Part shown: piece by piece, positions 1 through 8,293 of the stretch
Layout: every line of letters begins with the position of its first letter
Numbering within the stretch: position 1 is the stretch's first letter
From: JAXGXJ01 sp050943595
Lineage (GTDB): Bacteria; Actinomycetota; Thermoleophilia; RBG-16-64-13
Length of the DNA stretch: 64,000 nucleotides
Direction: 5' to 3'
Assembly: GCA_050943595.1 (NCBI GenBank)
Contig: JBMNPM010000008.1
Coordinates: 35,535-99,534, forward strand
Made by a program: the position numbers and the translations under genes
The notes under the pieces: model-generated
Told to the model about the DNA's origin: nothing
Seen by the model: only the letters and a program-made list of their open reading frames with translations
The model's database searches: none

Positions 1-2420
1 GAATAGCCACTCAGAACAAGGTGGAAGGCCAATTGGTTGCCGAGGGCCTGCGCAAGGAGGATCTGGGGCGGCAGGCCTTCGAGGAGCGGGTGTGGCAATG
101 GCGGGCCGAGTACGGTTCCACGATAATCCACCAGCTGAAGCGGTTGGGCTGCTCCTGCGACTACGAATCCGAGCGCTTCACTATGGACGAAGCCTACCAG
201 AAGGCTGTGGCCAAAGTGTTCGTCAGTCTATATGAGAAGGGCGATATCTATCGCGACGTCTATCTGGTGAACTGGTGCGTGCGTTGCGGCTCGGCCATCT
301 CCGATCTTGAGGTCGAACACGAGGATCAGGCGGCCAAACTCTACTACGTTACGTATCCCATCGTGGGGTCGAGTGAGTCTCTCACCGTGGCCACTACGCG
401 CCCGGAGACCATCCTGGGCGACACGGCTGTGGCTGTGAACCCCAACGACCCGCGCTACGGCAGTTTCGTGGGGCGGTATGCGGTGGTGCCTCTCGTGGGG
501 CGTGAGGTACCAATCATCGCCGACGAACACGTGGATGTCGACTTTGGGACCGGAGCCCTTAAAATCACTCCCGGCCACGACCCCGATGACTGGGAGATCG
601 GGATGCGTCACGGGTTGCCCAACATATCGGTCATCGGGGTGGACGGCCGCATGACGGCGGAAGCGGGCGAGTTCAGCGGGCTGACTACAGCCGAAGCCCG
701 TGAGGAGGTCCTCGGCCGCCTGAAAGAACGTGGTCTTTTCATCAAGGCTGAGGATCACGATCACGCCGTCGGTACCTGCTACCGTTGCGGCACGACTATA
801 GAGCCGCTTCTGTCCCTGCAGTGGTTTATGGACATGAAACGGTTGGTGGATCCGGCCATAGCTGCAGTCCAAGATGGCCGGGTGCGTTTCGTGCCGGCGC
901 GCTGGGGGGACGTCTACCTCGATTGGATGCGTGGCATCCGTCCCTGGTGTGTCAGCCGGCAGTTGTGGTGGGGACATCGCATCCCGGCATACTTCTGCGA
1001 GTCCTGTGATCATATGATGGTTACTGAGACGCCGCCGGCCGCGTGCGATGCGTGCGGCGGCGCCGTGCGCCAAGAAGAAGACGTCCTCGACACCTGGTTC
1101 AGCTCCCAGCTGTGGCCGTTTGCCACGCTCGGCTGGCCGGAAGAGACCGAGCGGCTGAAAGCGTTCTATCCCACCTCAGTGCTCTCCACAGCGCGGGATA
1201 TCATTTACCTGTGGGTCGCCCGCATGATCATGATGGGGCTCGAGTTCATGGGCGATGTCCCGTTCCGCGAAGTCATCATCCACCCGACGGTCTTGGCCGC
1301 CGACGGCCGGCGGATGAGCAAGAGCCTGGGTACCGGGGTAGACCCATTAGAACTCATCGCCGACTACGGTGCCGACGCTACACGCTTTGGGCTGGCCTAC
1401 ATGAGTTCGACGCAGGACGTCCGTTTCAGTGCTGAACGCATCGAGATGGGTCGTAACTTCGCGAACAAGATCTGGAACGCGTCCCGCCTGGTTCTGCAGG
1501 GAGCTCATCTCCAGGCGGCTCCCCACGTGGACCTGGCGACGCCGGCCGACCGGTGGATATTCAGTCGGTTGACGGCGGTTGTCACAGAGGTGGCGCGCTT
1601 GTATGAGGCCTACGAGTTCGACGATGTGGCCCGCCTCCTCTATCGTTTTGTCTGGAACGAGCTGTGCGACTGGTATCTGGAGGTTGCCAAGGCCCGGCTC
1701 TATAGCGAGCGGGAGGTCGAGCGACTGCAGGTGAGCGGCAACCTGTTGGTCCTTCTCGAACAAGTCATGATCATGCTTCATCCACTGATGCCCTTTATTA
1801 CTGAGGAGATTTACAGTCACCTGCCCCAGGCTCGGTCTGGGGATCGTCCGGCGAGTCTCCTCGACGGGCGCTACCCCGACGCTGAACCGACCTGGGTTGA
1901 TCCGGCAGCAGAGGCGGCTATGGATGCCTTCATAACCGTCGTGACCGGCCTGCGTTCGGCCCGGGAGGAGTTGGGGTTGGCGCGTGACATAGTCGGTAGG
2001 GTGACGGTTGTCGAGTCTGAGCCGGGTAGAGGGGGCGCTTTGGTGGATCTAGGGGCGACTGTAAGGCGCCTGTGTATGTGTGAGGTAGTTGCTGTCGTCG
2101 ACGCAGCTTCAGAGCCGGCGGGTCGTTTTGCCTCTATCCAGGCGCCGGGTGTCAAAGCGCTGCTTGACCTCGAGGGCTTGGTTGACCTAGAGCGGGAGCG
2201 GGAACGTCTGGTCTCGAAGGCTAAAAAGGCTCATGCCGAGGCGGCCAAGGCCGGTGGCAAACTGGCCAACCAAGGTTTCTTGACCAAGGCTCCTGAGGCG
2301 GTAGTGGCGGAAGAACGCGCACGCCTGGCCGCAGCGGAGTCGGTCCTCGAGGAGGCGCGGCGTCAGTACCGTGAGCGCATAGGTGAGGAGTTGCCCGGAT
2401 TTGGATGGGCCGGAGGATGA
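1..2420 (+). CDS. valS: valyl-tRNA synthetase, 5' end cut by window edge
   Basis: Charges tRNA-Val with valine in the cytosol and edits mischarged threonine. The reading frame is open from the first base; the first residues read IATQNKVEGQL, which belongs to the conserved HAGIATQ stretch of ValRS, so the N-terminal part with the HIGH motif lies upstream of the window. Visible parts are the CP1 editing domain (TTRPETILGDTAVAVNP), a zinc-binding insertion with CxxC pairs, the class I signature DGRRMSKSLGTGVDP near 1305-1350, an anticodon-binding domain, and the C-terminal coiled-coil arm rich in Lys, Glu and Ala. About 805 residues are present. The stop at 2418-2420 overlaps possible folC start codons, so the two genes are probably co-transcribed. 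The identity is secure; only the start is missing. Confidence 0.97.
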   Translation, partial: IATQNKVEGQLVAEGLRKEDLGRQAFEERVWQWRAEYGSTIIHQLKRLGCSCDYESERFTMDEAYQKAVAKVFVSLYEKGDIYRDVYLVNWCVRCGSAISDLEVEHEDQAAKLYYVTYPIVGSSESLTVATTRPETILGDTAVAVNPNDPRYGSFVGRYAVVPLVGREVPIIADEHVDVDFGTGALKITPGHDPDDWEIGMRHGLPNISVIGVDGRMTAEAGEFSGLTTAEAREEVLGRLKERGLFIKAEDHDHAVGTCYRCGTTIEPLLSLQWFMDMKRLVDPAIAAVQDGRVRFVPARWGDVYLDWMRGIRPWCVSRQLWWGHRIPAYFCESCDHMMVTETPPAACDACGGAVRQEEDVLDTWFSSQLWPFATLGWPEETERLKAFYPTSVLSTARDIIYLWVARMIMMGLEFMGDVPFREVIIHPTVLAADGRRMSKSLGTGVDPLELIADYGADATRFGLAYMSSTQDVRFSAERIEMGRNFANKIWNASRLVLQGAHLQAAPHVDLATPADRWIFSRLTAVVTEVARLYEAYEFDDVARLLYRFVWNELCDWYLEVAKARLYSEREVERLQVSGNLLVLLEQVMIMLHPLMPFITEEIYSHLPQARSGDRPASLLDGRYPDAEPTWVDPAAEAAMDAFITVVTGLRSAREELGLARDIVGRVTVVESEPGRGGALVDLGATVRRLCMCEVVAVVDAASEPAGRFASIQAPGVKALLDLEGLVDLERERERLVSKAKKAHAEAAKAGGKLANQGFLTKAPEAVVAEERARLAAAESVLEEARRQYRERIGEELPGFGWAGG

Positions 2421-2422
2421 CG

Positions 2423-3784
2423 ATGAATACCTTCGACGCACTGAATAGTCCCGACGCCGGGCAGGACAGGCCTGCCGGCCCGGTTTCTGTTCCACCGGCG
2501 TGCGATTACGAGGAGACCTGGAACTACATCAACGGCCTGGAACGCCTGGGGTGCAGGATGGGGCTGGAGCGCGTGACTCGATTGGTACAGGCTTTGCAGG
2601 ATCCGCAGAAGGCCTACAAGACCATCCATGTGGTGGGTACCAACGGTAAGAGTTCTACCACTCGCTTTATCTCCGCACTCCTCGAGGGGTGCGGGTTAAG
2701 GGTGGGTGCCTATGTGTCGCCGCACTTGGTGAGTCTAGCCGAACGGCAGATGGTCGACTCGGTCCCTTCGTCCGATGAGGAGTTCTGCCGGTTGGTGGGC
2801 CGCGTACGGATGGTTGCCGAGGAGGTGGAGCGTGCGCTGCTCGAAGGAGAGAAGCTCACCCAGTTCGAGGTTCTGACTGCCACTGCCCTCCTCCACTTCA
2901 AGGAGGCCGGGTGCGATGTGGCTGTGATAGAGGCCGGATTAGGCGGTCGTCTGGATGCGACATCAGTCATCTGCTCCGACGTCCAGGTATTGACCGGCAT
3001 TGGGCTGGAGCACACCGAGCTTCTCGGCGATACTCTATCGGCCATCCTCGCGGAGAAGGCGGCGGTTATCCCTCCTCACGGCCGTGTGGTAGCCGGGGCG
3101 TTGGATGCAGAGCTCAAGACCGAACTGCGTGGGCTGTGCGCAGCTCGAGATGCCGAGTGTTACTATCTTGGCGAACAGGTGATGGTCCTGGCCGATCCCC
3201 GTGCGCAAACCTTCGACATCTACACTCCGTACGACTGTTACACGGATATCAGTCTGAAGACGCTGGGCACCTATCAGCACGGGAATGCCGCCGTCGCGGT
3301 GGCGGCGGCGGAACTGCTCGTAGGCGGGGGGCTTGATGCAGAGCAGGTTCGGTCGGCTTTGGGTCGAACTACAAACCCAGGACGTCTCGAGGTCATCAGT
3401 AGCCAGCCTTTCTGCATCTTCGACGGCTCGCACAACTCCCAGGGGATGTTGGAAACGATGCGGTCCCTCGATCAGCTCATGGAGCGGCGCCGGCTTATAG
3501 CGGTGGTCTCTATCCTACAGGGCAAGGAGGTCCGGGAGATGATGATGCACCTGGCCTCTCGCTGTGACATTATTTTTGTGACTCAGAGTTCCAGCCCTCG
3601 TGCTCTGCCGGCTGATGATATCGCCGCGATGTTGTCTGATATCGAGAAGGGCCCTGAAGTCTTCGTCGATGTCGATCCACGCTCGGCTCTGATGAGCGCC
3701 TACCGGCTGGCGACGTCCAACCAGGTGGTCTTGGTCACCGGATCGCTGACCCTCATCGCCGACCTTAAACGGAGCCTGAACTAG
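2423..3784 (+). CDS. folC: bifunctional folylpolyglutamate / dihydrofolate synthase
   Basis: Adds glutamate to folates and, in most bacteria, also makes dihydrofolate from dihydropteroate in the cytosol. The 453-residue product has the Mur-ligase-type P-loop VVGTNGKSSTTRF, the folate-site stretch YVSPHLVSL, EAGLGGRLDATS, and the C-terminal Mur-ligase domain with FDGSHNSQGM. Candidate starts are ATG 2405, 2417 and 2423. GGAGG at 2412-2416 lies 6 nt before ATG 2423, so that start was chosen; 2417 would overlap the valS stop as ATGA. The gene directly follows valS. Confidence 0.93.
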   Translation: MNTFDALNSPDAGQDRPAGPVSVPPACDYEETWNYINGLERLGCRMGLERVTRLVQALQDPQKAYKTIHVVGTNGKSSTTRFISALLEGCGLRVGAYVSPHLVSLAERQMVDSVPSSDEEFCRLVGRVRMVAEEVERALLEGEKLTQFEVLTATALLHFKEAGCDVAVIEAGLGGRLDATSVICSDVQVLTGIGLEHTELLGDTLSAILAEKAAVIPPHGRVVAGALDAELKTELRGLCAARDAECYYLGEQVMVLADPRAQTFDIYTPYDCYTDISLKTLGTYQHGNAAVAVAAAELLVGGGLDAEQVRSALGRTTNPGRLEVISSQPFCIFDGSHNSQGMLETMRSLDQLMERRRLIAVVSILQGKEVREMMMHLASRCDIIFVTQSSSPRALPADDIAAMLSDIEKGPEVFVDVDPRSALMSAYRLATSNQVVLVTGSLTLIADLKRSLN

Positions 3785-3785
3785 C

Positions 3786-3911
3786 GTGGCCGCTACCCTG
3801 AAAAAGGCGCGCGGGAGGGGTACTTCGATACTCATAATCCTGCTCGTGCTCCTTATAACCATCGTGATATTCTTTACTGCTGGCTATATGCTGGCGTGGG
3901 TCTTGATCTAG
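3786..3911 (+). CDS. 41-residue single-pass membrane peptide, unknown function
   Basis: A short open frame begins with GTG one base after the folC stop and ends in TAG inside the ribosome site of the next gene. The product starts MAATLKKARGRG, a basic head, followed by a run of about 27 hydrophobic residues (ILIILLVLLITIVIFF and onward). That is the layout of a single membrane segment with a positively charged cytoplasmic end. It fills the whole folC-to-zinc-ribbon gap. No family is recognised. The coding call rests on the tight fit between genes and the coherent membrane profile; a chance frame is possible. Confidence 0.5.
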   Translation: MAATLKKARGRGTSILIILLVLLITIVIFFTAGYMLAWVLI

Positions 3912-3920
3912 GAGGATAGT

Positions 3921-4442
3921 TTGGAGAACTTCTTCGGGACCATAAACAAGATCATCAGTTCTCCTCTGTGGATATTGGCGCTCTATGTTTCCGCCTTCTG
4001 CATCGTGGTCCTCTGGCTTGCTTTGGTGTTCTGGACGCTGAAAGACGCCTGCAAGCGTATCGATGACCCTGTCATCATTGGTGTGGCTGTTCTCACCTCG
4101 CTCGTCCTTCCTTTCATGGGCACCGTGGTGTACGCGATTCTACGGCCGGCGGAGTACCTGGTGGAGGTGCAGGAGCGGGAGCTCGAGGTGCGTGCTATGG
4201 AGCAGGAGCTGCTGGTGATGCGCTCCTGCCCGTCGTGTGGAGAACTGATCCGTCCTGACTTTGTAGCCTGTCCCAGTTGTCGCAGAGAGTTGCGTGTGGC
4301 ATGTCCCAATTGCGACAGGGTGCTGGAACCGAGTTGGAAACTGTGTCCATACTGCGGTGATGATCTGAAAGTAAAGTCGGTCACGCCCCCGGTTACTCCC
4401 CCGCTTGAGGAGCACGCGCAGCAGTGGCTGGAAACCAGTTGA
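3921..4442 (+). CDS. membrane protein with double zinc ribbon
   Basis: A 173-residue protein with two predicted membrane segments in the first 75 residues (around SPLWILALYVSAFCIVVLW and IIGVAVLTSLVLPFMGTVV). A short charged helix rich in Glu follows (VEVQERELEVRAMEQE), then two zinc ribbons with four CxxC knuckles: CPSC, CPSC, CPNC and CPYC. The TTG start is supported by GGAGG at 3911-3915, 5 nt upstream. The ribbons should face the cytoplasm. The molecular role is unknown; proteins of this layout are common in Gram-positive bacteria as scaffolds or sensors. It lies between folC and ndk. Confidence 0.8.
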   Translation: MENFFGTINKIISSPLWILALYVSAFCIVVLWLALVFWTLKDACKRIDDPVIIGVAVLTSLVLPFMGTVVYAILRPAEYLVEVQERELEVRAMEQELLVMRSCPSCGELIRPDFVACPSCRRELRVACPNCDRVLEPSWKLCPYCGDDLKVKSVTPPVTPPLEEHAQQWLETS

Positions 4443-4475
4443 TCGTCGGACCGACAGTACCCGATGTCTGCCGTT

Positions 4476-4497
4476 GCCCGAGCCTTCTGGATCGGGC
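4476..4497 (+). terminator. hairpin between zinc-ribbon gene and ndk
   Basis: GCCCGA at 4476-4481 can pair with TCGGGC at 4492-4497 around a 10-nt loop, followed by TCCTTCCCC. There is no real T-run, so it may be a weak terminator or only a leader hairpin of ndk. Confidence 0.25.
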
Positions 4498-4527
4498 TCC
4501 TTCCCCATCTGCCAAGAGGAGAGCATA

Positions 4528-4944
4528 GTGCAACGTACGTTAGTGTTGGTCAAACCCAACGGTGTGGAGCGCGGCCTGGTTGGAGAGATCATAGGCCGGC
4601 TTGAGCGGCGGGGCTTTGCCATTAAGGCGGCTCGCATGTTGATGGTGAGCGAGGAGTTGGCCAGTAGACACTATGCTGAACATGAGGGCAAGGGCTTCTA
4701 CCATGACTTGATTGCCTTTATCACCTCTGCTCCGGTGTTCGCCATGGTCGTCGAGGGGCGCTCGGCCATCAGCGTGGTGCGGGGCATGATGGGGGCTACT
4801 AATCCCATGGATGCTGCTCCTGGTACTGTGCGGGGAGACTTCGGTCTCGATACCACGCAGAATCTCGTGCACAGCTCGGATAGCCAGGAGAGTGCAGAGC
4901 GCGAGATCGGTCTTTACTTTAAGTCGTCGGACCTGGTGCCGTGA
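4528..4944 (+). CDS. ndk: nucleoside diphosphate kinase
   Basis: Transfers phosphate from ATP to nucleoside diphosphates through a phosphohistidine in the cytosol. The 138-residue product begins (M/V)QRTLVLVKPNGVERGLVGEI, carries the GATNPMDAAPGTVRGDFG substrate-binding stretch and the catalytic-histidine motif NLVHSSDS near the C-terminus. The length is normal for the family. The GTG start at 4528 has AGAGGAG at 4515-4521, 6 nt away; frames opening further upstream add unrelated sequence. The gene ends 7 nt before the maf start. Confidence 0.95.
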   Translation: MQRTLVLVKPNGVERGLVGEIIGRLERRGFAIKAARMLMVSEELASRHYAEHEGKGFYHDLIAFITSAPVFAMVVEGRSAISVVRGMMGATNPMDAAPGTVRGDFGLDTTQNLVHSSDSQESAEREIGLYFKSSDLVP

Positions 4945-4951
4945 TCCGACG

Positions 4952-5644
4952 GTGGATCTTCGTCCCCCGCTTCCTGCAGACTTCCAACTGATACTTGCCT
5001 CGCAGTCTCCACGGCGCCAGTCTCTGCTGCGGGATATCGGCATACCGTTCCGGATCGCCCGATCGACGGCCAACGAGGCTCTCGAAGGAGTAGATGCCGG
5101 GACGCTGGCTGAGAACAATGCGGCGGCCAAAGTACGGGGTGTGGAACTTCCGAAAGATGTGGCGCGTGAAGCGTTCGTGTTGGGTACCGACACCGTGGTC
5201 GCCGTAGAGGGACGGATATTGGGCAAAGCCCCATCGGCGGAGGTGGCTGCGGAGATGCTCGCGATGCTGTCCGGCCGCACACACCAGGTCGTGTCGGGGG
5301 TCGCTCTGCTTCGAGGCGCACACAGCCTACAAGACCCAGTAGTAGGGAGCCACCAGCATGACATGCTGGTGGCTCACGCGGTGACCGATGTGAGCTTCCT
5401 ACCACTGACCGACGTTCAGATCGAGACCTATGTGGCCTCGGGCGAATGGAGGGGCAAAGCGGGTGCGTATGCCATCCAGGGTCTTGCCGGCGTCTTCGTG
5501 TCGGGCGTGCGCGGCGAATACAGCAACGTGGTTGGACTGCCGCTCTGCCTGTTGGCGCAGATGTTCTGCAGGTTGGGTTTCGACCTGCTCGGACGAAGCT
5601 GGTGGACGGGGGACGGCCCGGGCGGCGCGTCGGTGTGCCAGTAG
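4952..5644 (+). CDS. maf: Maf-family nucleotide pyrophosphatase
   Basis: Hydrolyses non-canonical or modified nucleoside triphosphates to monophosphates (house-cleaning), and Maf proteins also affect septum formation. The 230-residue product has LILASQSPRRQSLL at the N-terminus, the GTDTVVAVEGRILGKP-like catalytic loop (here GTDTVVAVEGRILGKAPS), LSGRTHQVVSGVAL, and GKAGAYAIQGLAGVFV. A stretch of roughly 14 residues around LQDPVVGSHQHD looks inserted compared with usual Maf proteins, and its DNA forms a perfect hairpin. The GTG start at 4952 lacks a clear ribosome site, so the exact start is uncertain. The stop touches the mreB promoter region. Confidence 0.9.
   Translation: MDLRPPLPADFQLILASQSPRRQSLLRDIGIPFRIARSTANEALEGVDAGTLAENNAAAKVRGVELPKDVAREAFVLGTDTVVAVEGRILGKAPSAEVAAEMLAMLSGRTHQVVSGVALLRGAHSLQDPVVGSHQHDMLVAHAVTDVSFLPLTDVQIETYVASGEWRGKAGAYAIQGLAGVFVSGVRGEYSNVVGLPLCLLAQMFCRLGFDLLGRSWWTGDGPGGASVCQ
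5347..5375 (+). repeat. perfect 13-bp inverted repeat inside maf
   Basis: GAGCCACCAGCAT at 5347-5359 is the exact reverse complement of ATGCTGGTGGCTC at 5363-5375, with a 3-nt GAC loop. It lies in the part of maf that encodes GSHQHDMLVA, where the protein seems to carry extra residues. Confidence 0.7.
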
Positions 5645-5645
5645 G

Positions 5646-5651
5646 TATAAT
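5646..5651 (+). promoter_or_regulatory. candidate -10 box of the mre operon
   Basis: A perfect TATAAT lies 1 nt after the maf stop and about 60 nt before the mreB start. No convincing -35 hexamer is seen 16-18 nt upstream, so activity is uncertain. Between it and mreB is a CCCGGG / CCCGGG pair with a 7-nt loop followed by TTT, which could act as a leader hairpin. Confidence 0.4.
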
Positions 5652-5710
5652 ACGCCGCACTTCCCGGGGCGCTTGCCCGGGTTTGCAGACGATAGTGCGG
5701 AGGGACCACC

Positions 5711-6754
5711 ATAGCTTTCACTGAATTCATAACCGGCTTTGCGGGACGCGACATGGCCGTCGATCTGGGGACAGCCACCACGCTCGTATATGTGCGGGGA
5801 CGGGGCATCGTCTTGGCTGAACCTTCGGTGGTGGCCATCGATTCGCGCACCGGTGATGTATTGGCCGTGGGGGCCGATGCCAAGCGGATGCTCGGCCGCA
5901 CCCCAGGCACCATCACCGCCATCAGACCCCTCAAGGACGGTGTTATCGCCGACTTCGATGTGACGGAACAGATGTTGCGTCATTTCATCCAGAGGGTGCA
6001 TCAGAATCGTTGGGCCCACCCGAGGGTCGTGGTGTGTGTTCCCTCGGGTGTTACTGGGGTTGAGCGCCGGGCTGTGGAAGAAGCCACCATCAGTGCGGGC
6101 GCCCGGGCAGCGTATCTTATCGAAGAGCCCATGGCAGCCGCCATCGGTGCCGGCCTGCCTGTGGCTGAGGCGACGGGTAGTATGATCGTGGACATCGGTG
6201 GGGGGACCAGCGAGGTGGCCGTCGTCTCCTTGGCGGGTATCGTAGTGGCCCAGTCGGTGCGCGTCGGTGGCGATGAGTTGGACGATGCCATCATCGCCCA
6301 CATCAAGAAGGAATATAAGCTGATGATCGGCACCCAGACGGCCGAAGAGCTCAAGCTGGAGATCGGATCAGCTTTCCCTCTGGAGTATGAAGAGCAGGCC
6401 GAGATCCGCGGGCGTGATCTGGTGACGGGGTTGCCCAAGACCCTCGTTATTTCCTCAGAAGAGATTAGGGATGCCATCGCGGAGCCGGTGGCCGTGATCA
6501 TCGACGCAGTCAGATCTACCCTCGACAAGACGCCACCTGAGCTGGCCTCGGATATCATGGATCGAGGCATCATGATGGCCGGTGGAGGCTCTCTGTTGCG
6601 GGGCATGTGTGAGCGCGTGCGCGAGGAGACGCAGATGCCGGTGAACCTGGCTGAGTCACCCCGCACATGTGTGGCCGTGGGTTCGGGCCGGTCGCTGGAG
6701 GAGTTCGACACACTGCATCGCGCTACGCAGAAGGCGAGAAGACGCCGCTACTGA
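5711..6754 (+). CDS. mreB: rod-shape actin homologue MreB, probable AUA start
   Basis: Bacterial actin that polymerises under the membrane and directs lateral wall synthesis. The product has the phosphate-binding loop VDLGTATTLVYV, the PSVVAID strand, IGAGLPVAEATGSMIVDIGGGTSEVAV and the GGGSLLRG C-terminal loop. The first standard start is ATG 5753 (333 residues). However, the frame continues upstream through AFTEFITGFAGRD, which matches the hydrophobic, membrane-binding N-terminus and the GRD(M/I) lead-in of MreB proteins, until a stop at 5693-5695. No ATG, GTG or TTG lies in that stretch. GGAGGG at 5699-5704 is 6 nt before ATA 5711, so an AUA start giving 347 residues is proposed. Start confidence is moderate; identity is secure. 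It is the first gene of mreBCD-mrdA-rodA. Confidence 0.9.
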   Translation: MAFTEFITGFAGRDMAVDLGTATTLVYVRGRGIVLAEPSVVAIDSRTGDVLAVGADAKRMLGRTPGTITAIRPLKDGVIADFDVTEQMLRHFIQRVHQNRWAHPRVVVCVPSGVTGVERRAVEEATISAGARAAYLIEEPMAAAIGAGLPVAEATGSMIVDIGGGTSEVAVVSLAGIVVAQSVRVGGDELDDAIIAHIKKEYKLMIGTQTAEELKLEIGSAFPLEYEEQAEIRGRDLVTGLPKTLVISSEEIRDAIAEPVAVIIDAVRSTLDKTPPELASDIMDRGIMMAGGGSLLRGMCERVREETQMPVNLAESPRTCVAVGSGRSLEEFDTLHRATQKARRRRY

Positions 6755-6822
6755 TTTAGGGGGGTTATTACGCTCCGGCAGCGAAGCGGTCTTTTCTCAA
6801 CATCCGGCCGGCGGAGGTCGAC

Positions 6823-7740
6823 ATGCCGCGTAACAAGCTAGCCTGGCGGCGGACGGTGTTTGTCGTCCTTATCATCGCTTCGCTGGCACTACTCACCGTC
6901 TCCCTGCGCGAATCGGAAGCAGGGCCGGTCCACGCGATCCAGCAGGCCGGGGCGAGCATCCTCTCGCCCCTCCAATCCTGGGGATCCAAAGCAGCCAAGC
7001 CTTTCCGGGACGGGTATCATTGGATCTGCACCCTATGGTCGGCACATGAGGAAGCCGAGCGACTGGCCGCCCAACTCCAGGAACTCCAGGGGGAGGCCGT
7101 GAAGTTGACGGAGCAGGCCCAAGAGAATGAACGCCTGAAGGGTTTGCTCGATTTCAAGGAGAAGGGAACGTTCCCGGAAGGCACCGACTTCACCGTTGCG
7201 CGTGTGATCGGGAAGTCGCCCACGCGCTGGGAGGCTTGGGTCAGCATCAACAAGGGTTCGGCCGATGGAGTGCAGATCGATCAGCCGGTTGTCGGTGCTA
7301 CCCCCATGGCGGCGGATTCCCTGTCCGGCAAAGGTCTGGTGGGCAAGGTGGTGAGCGTCACCGCCCACGCGGCCCAGGTGCAGCTCATCACCGACGCATC
7401 GTCCAGTGTGGCGGCTAAAATTGAAGGTTCGCGCGCCGAGGGGATCATAGAAGGGTCAGTGACGGGGTCACTGATCATGGATTTCGTCGATCGAGACATC
7501 AATGTGGAACCGAAGTTGGTGATCGTCACATCGGGGTATGGAGGTATCTATCCGCCGGCCATCCCTATAGGTATCGTAGCCAATGTGGGCGAGGAGGATG
7601 TGAACAGCTACAAGGAGATCGAGGTCCAGAGTTTTGTGGACTTTCGAGTACTCGAAGAGGTGATGGTCCTCCGCATACCCGTCTTCACCCCCATGTCTGT
7701 GCCCGGTTTAGGATCGACCACTACGACCACGGGGCGCTGA
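6823..7740 (+). CDS. mreC: rod-shape determining protein MreC
   Basis: Membrane-anchored, mainly extracytoplasmic scaffold that links MreB to the elongation penicillin-binding protein. The 305-residue product has one N-terminal membrane segment (TVFVVLIIASLALLTVSL), a coiled coil around residues 75-110 rich in Glu and Gln, then the beta-rich MreC core with a typical GLVGKVVSVTAHAAQVQLITD stretch. GGAGG at 6813-6817 supports ATG 6823. The 68-bp gap after mreB shows no strong promoter. MreD follows after 1 nt. Confidence 0.93.
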   Translation: MPRNKLAWRRTVFVVLIIASLALLTVSLRESEAGPVHAIQQAGASILSPLQSWGSKAAKPFRDGYHWICTLWSAHEEAERLAAQLQELQGEAVKLTEQAQENERLKGLLDFKEKGTFPEGTDFTVARVIGKSPTRWEAWVSINKGSADGVQIDQPVVGATPMAADSLSGKGLVGKVVSVTAHAAQVQLITDASSSVAAKIEGSRAEGIIEGSVTGSLIMDFVDRDINVEPKLVIVTSGYGGIYPPAIPIGIVANVGEEDVNSYKEIEVQSFVDFRVLEEVMVLRIPVFTPMSVPGLGSTTTTTGR

Positions 7741-7741
7741 C

Positions 7742-8293
7742 GTGGACCGGCCGCAACTCATCGCTGCGGGCAAGGTGGCGCTGCTCTTAGCCATCGGCGT
7801 TGTTCTGCAGGTACTGGTGGTGTCGCAGATCCGTGTACTGGGCGTCACGGCCGACCTCTTTCTCATCCTCACGCTGGTGGTCGCAATCGGCCGGGGGCCG
7901 CTGTGGGGTTGTGTGTTCGGCTTTTTTGTCGGCCTTTGCGCCGACGTAGCCTTCTTCCAGCCCCTGGGTATGCACGCTCTCATCTATCTACTCACCGGGT
8001 ATTGTGTAGGACTGGTCGTATCCCGTCTGGTCATGGTCACGCCGTGGATGGTCTTCTTGATCGCGGGGGTTTCGTCTTTCGCCTCGCAGTTCGTGTTTGG
8101 GCTCTTTCAGTACATCATGGGGCCACATGGGGCGTTCCTCGTCGTTGTAGCGAATCAGATGCTTCCGGAGATGGTGCTCGATGCTCTGATAACCGTTCCC
8201 ATCTTCCTGCTGGTGCTCCGTCTGCGTATCATCCGGGGCCCCGCGGCTCCCCTTAGTCCGACCAGCAGTCCGACCAGGACGGAGGCGGGATGA
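7742..8293 (+). CDS. mreD: rod-shape determining protein MreD
   Basis: Integral membrane partner of MreC. The 183-residue product has about five hydrophobic segments and the family pattern RVLGVTADLFLILTLVVAIGRGPLWGCVFGFFVGLCADV. The GTG start is 2 nt after the mreC stop, and the TGA stop overlaps the mrdA ATG, so translation is coupled. Confidence 0.88.
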   Translation: MDRPQLIAAGKVALLLAIGVVLQVLVVSQIRVLGVTADLFLILTLVVAIGRGPLWGCVFGFFVGLCADVAFFQPLGMHALIYLLTGYCVGLVVSRLVMVTPWMVFLIAGVSSFASQFVFGLFQYIMGPHGAFLVVVANQMLPEMVLDALITVPIFLLVLRLRIIRGPAAPLSPTSSPTRTEAG

